NCBI RefSeq assembly: GCF_000805385.1
Contig: NZ_JTJW01000006.1
Location: forward strand, 1-64,000
Length of the DNA: 64,000 nt
Source: Mycolicibacterium setense
GTDB lineage: Bacteria; Actinomycetota; Actinomycetes; Mycobacteriales; Mycobacteriaceae
Reading direction: 5' to 3'
The notes under the pieces are model-generated. The model searched no databases. It was not told the DNA's origin and saw only the letters and a list, made by a program, of their open reading frames with translations. The translations under genes were made by a program, and so were the position numbers. Shown one piece after another: positions 61,904 to 64,000 of the stretch. Each line of letters opens with the position of its first letter. The first letter of the stretch is position 1.

Positions 61904-63375
61904 CGCGCTACGTGCCTTTCCAGTCGGCGCTCCAGGCGACTCTGGCCGAACGACAGCACCAGGCAGATCACCCAGTAGTAGATCGCGGCGGTGCCGTAGA
62001 GGGCGAAGAACTCGAACGTCGGCGCCGCGACGATCTGGGCCTGCCGGAGCAGCTCGGTCACCAGGATCGTCGACGCCAGGGAGGTGTCTTTGACGAGTGA
62101 GATCAGGGTGTTCGACAACGGTGGGACCGCCACCCGGGCCGCCTGCGGCAAGATGATGCGTCGCAGCGTGCCGGTGTAGTTCAGTCCGATCGTCTCGGCG
62201 GCCTCCCACTGCCCCTTCGGGATGCTCTGGATCGCCGAGCGGATGATCTCGGCCGCATAGCCGCCGACGTTGAGGCTGAACGCGATCACCGCGGCCGGGA
62301 ACGGGTCGATCCTCACGCCGAACTCGGGCAGCGCGAAGAACACGATGAACAGCTGCACCAGCAGCGGGGTCCCGCGGATGATCGAGATGTAGAAGCGGGC
62401 GATGTTGCTGAGCACCACATTCGGCGACAGCCGGGCCAGCGCCACCGCCAGCGCGATCACCAGACCGATGACGAAGCTGATGATGGTCAACGGAATGGTC
62501 GTCGTCAGGGCGGCCCTGGCCAGCGGCCACAGATTGTCGGCGATCAACTGCCACGTCGAATGGGAACGCGCGGGCTCGTCGCCCGTGGTGGGCGCACCGG
62601 AGGCGTTGGTCTTGAGGTAGCGCTGAGAGATCTCGGCCAGGGTGCCGTCGGCCCGCAACTGGTCGAGTGCCGTGTTCAGCTCGGGCAGCAGGCCACTGTC
62701 CTTGCGTGCGGCGAAGCCTTGTTCGCTCTTCTCGCCCACACTGCCCGCGATCTTCACCGACGTGTCGTTGGTCTCGGCCAGGTACGCGTAGACGGCGATG
62801 CTGTCGTTGACCACGACATCGACCCGGCCCTGGTTGAGCAGCTTGATCGCCTGGGTGAATCCCTCGACCGCTTCCACCCGGGCCCCGGCCTTGCGGGCGA
62901 TCTCCGACCAGTTGCTGGTGGCGTTCTCGGCGGCCACCTTGCCTTTCAGATCCGCCGGCGACTTGATCGAATCGTCGTCGGCGCGGGTGACGATGACTCC
63001 CTCACCTACCGAATATGGCTGTGAGAGATCATATTTGGCTTGCCGCTCGGGCGTGATCGTGACCTCGTTGGCGACCACGTCGAACCGGTTGGCCTCGAGC
63101 GCGGCGAAAATCGAGTCCCATGGCGTTTCGACGAATTCCACTGTGACACCGAGTTTGTCGGCGACCGCACGGGCCACGTCGACGTCATAGCCGACGAGTT
63201 GACCGGTGGCGGTGTCGTGGTAGCTGAACGGTGAGTACACGCCTTCGGTGCCGACTCGCAGCACACCGGCGGATTTCAGTGGTTCGTCGGTGTTGCCGGC
63301 CTTGCCCCCGCATGCGGCCGCCAACACCGCGAGGATCAGCAGGAGTCCCAGCAGCGGAATTCGTCGGGAGTGCAC
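61900..63375 (-). CDS. Polar amino-acid ABC importer, fused substrate-binding protein and permease
   Basis: 491 residues. Signal/lipobox-like start (LAVLAAACGG), then a type II binding domain (about 35-255: RVGTEGVYSPFSYHDT, GYDVDVARAVADKLG, NEVTITPERQ). From about 275 to 491 there is a HisM/GlnP-type permease with five helices and the EAA loop AAETIGLNYTGTLRRIILPQA. Such fusions anchor the binding domain on the membrane. Ligand is probably a polar amino acid (Gln, Glu, Cys); not defined. Confidence 0.9.
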   Translation of the reverse strand: MHSRRIPLLGLLLILAVLAAACGGKAGNTDEPLKSAGVLRVGTEGVYSPFSYHDTATGQLVGYDVDVARAVADKLGVTVEFVETPWDSIFAALEANRFDVVANEVTITPERQAKYDLSQPYSVGEGVIVTRADDDSIKSPADLKGKVAAENATSNWSEIARKAGARVEAVEGFTQAIKLLNQGRVDVVVNDSIAVYAYLAETNDTSVKIAGSVGEKSEQGFAARKDSGLLPELNTALDQLRADGTLAEISQRYLKTNASGAPTTGDEPARSHSTWQLIADNLWPLARAALTTTIPLTIISFVIGLVIALAVALARLSPNVVLSNIARFYISIIRGTPLLVQLFIVFFALPEFGVRIDPFPAAVIAFSLNVGGYAAEIIRSAIQSIPKGQWEAAETIGLNYTGTLRRIILPQAARVAVPPLSNTLISLVKDTSLASTILVTELLRQAQIVAAPTFEFFALYGTAAIYYWVICLVLSFGQSRLERRLERHVAR

Positions 63376-63419
63376 GGCCGGACGCTAACAGGGGTCCGTG
63401 GTGTTCTGCAGGTTTCTGC

Positions 63420-64000
63420 TCAGCCCGGCTGATATACCCACGGTCGCCGGGGCAGCGCGTCCGGGTCGAATCGGTCCAGCATGCCGTCGAGGTCCAGCGC
63501 GGGCCACCCCAGTGATGTGCTGATCTGCTCCAGCGCGGGTTCGACGCCGATCTCGGCCAGGGTGACCGCCCCGTCGCGTTTGGCCAGCCGGGCGCCGTCG
63601 GAGTTGAGCACCAGCGGGACGTGCGCGTAGCTGGGTGCGGGATAGTCCAGCAGCCGGGCCAGATAGGCCTGGCGCGGGGACGAGCTCAACAGGTCGTCGC
63701 CGCGCACCACCTGGTCGATGCCGCCCGCGGCGTCGTCGACCACCACGGCCAGGTTGTAGGCGGGCACCCCGTCCCCGCGGCGGACCACGAAGTCGTCGAT
63801 GATCCCGGTGTAGCTGCCGTGCAGCAGGTCGGTCACGGTGCCGACGAACGTGTCGGTCCGCAGCCGCAGCGCGGGCGGGCGGCCCGTCTCGGCTCTGCGC
63901 TGTGCACGTTCGGATTCGGTCAGGTCCCGGCAGGTGCCCGGGTACGCCCCCTCCGGGGCATGCGGAGCGCGCGGGGCTTGGGCGATGTCCCTTCGGCTGC
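63420..64000 (-). CDS. gluQ: Glutamyl-Q tRNA(Asp) synthetase GluQ, 5' end beyond the window
   Basis: At least 193 residues continue past base 64000. The frame reads [48 protein letters not shown] (cited as a region) and the KMSKS-like RLAKRDG. It lacks the anticodon-binding half of glutamyl-tRNA synthetase, as the stop comes soon after. GluQ puts glutamate on queuosine 34 of tRNA-Asp, so it fits with tgt upstream in the window. Confidence 0.9.
   Translation of the reverse strand, partial: SRRDIAQAPRAPHAPEGAYPGTCRDLTESERAQRRAETGRPPALRLRTDTFVGTVTDLLHGSYTGIIDDFVVRRGDGVPAYNLAVVVDDAAGGIDQVVRGDDLLSSSPRQAYLARLLDYPAPSYAHVPLVLNSDGARLAKRDGAVTLAEIGVEPALEQISTSLGWPALDLDGMLDRFDPDALPRRPWVYQPG

Overview
The window is high-GC DNA from a mycobacterium, most likely a fast-growing Mycolicibacterium. 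This rests on an MspA-type porin end, galactan-export genes, the proteasome activator Bpa, LpqH lipoproteins, a PE-PPE-domain hydrolase, a wax-ester synthase, ESX-type genes and overlapping GTGA/ATGA gene junctions. No rRNA, CRISPR array or intact insertion sequence was seen. The gene order keeps three blocks that match the M. tuberculosis Rv3783-Rv3752 region as I remember it, separated by accessory segments.

Layout. (1) 1-8.8 kb: porin end, then the minus-strand galactan operon (a GT-C-like membrane protein, bpa, wzt, glfT1, wzm), a SufS-fold protein, a quinone oxidoreductase and a MarR regulator. (2) 8.8-18.6 kb, accessory: tRNA-Ser(UGA); an ESX-secreted toxin-like module (YxxxD partner, 649-aa WXG/pre-toxin protein, Cys-rich 84-aa putative immunity protein); an AraC remnant; a MerR/GyrI regulator; an amide hydrolase; an acyl desaturase behind a perfect palindrome; a cutinase; a MocR regulator. 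(3) 18.6-22.8 kb, conserved: epimerase, echA21, a TIGR03086-type protein, a GXWXG protein, hisC2, and tRNA-Ser(GCU)/tRNA-Arg(ACG) with a textbook terminator. (4) 22.8-31.6 kb, accessory: phosphoesterase, HxlR regulator with tandem imine-reductase-like genes, then a phosphonate-type catabolic group (FAD oxidoreductase, phosphonatase-like HAD, OPA-type transporter, GntR/UTRA regulator) tied together by a shared operator. (5) 31.6-40.1 kb, conserved: histidine phosphatase, fadE36-like kinase, the proXVWZ osmolyte importer, tyrA, tadA and its partner, tRNA-Ser(CGA).

(6) 40.2-46.2 kb: a six-gene minus-strand operon with overlapping junctions centred on a fatty-acid alpha-dioxygenase-like haem enzyme and a Dyp-type peroxidase, proposed here as an oxylipin or lipid-peroxidation pathway. 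(7) 46.3-52 kb: wax-ester/DGAT enzyme and a B12-dependent diol/glycerol dehydratase with fused large and medium subunits, small subunit and reactivase, without microcompartment shell genes. (8) 52-64 kb: PBP lipoprotein, PE-PPE hydrolase, two LpqH-family lipoproteins, tgt, MFS and HpnE-like genes around a TetR operator, an amino-acid ABC importer with binding protein and permease fused, and the cut-off gluQ. Tgt and GluQ act on the same tRNA modification (queuosine).

Gene-family calls are from reading the proteins; no database search was run.
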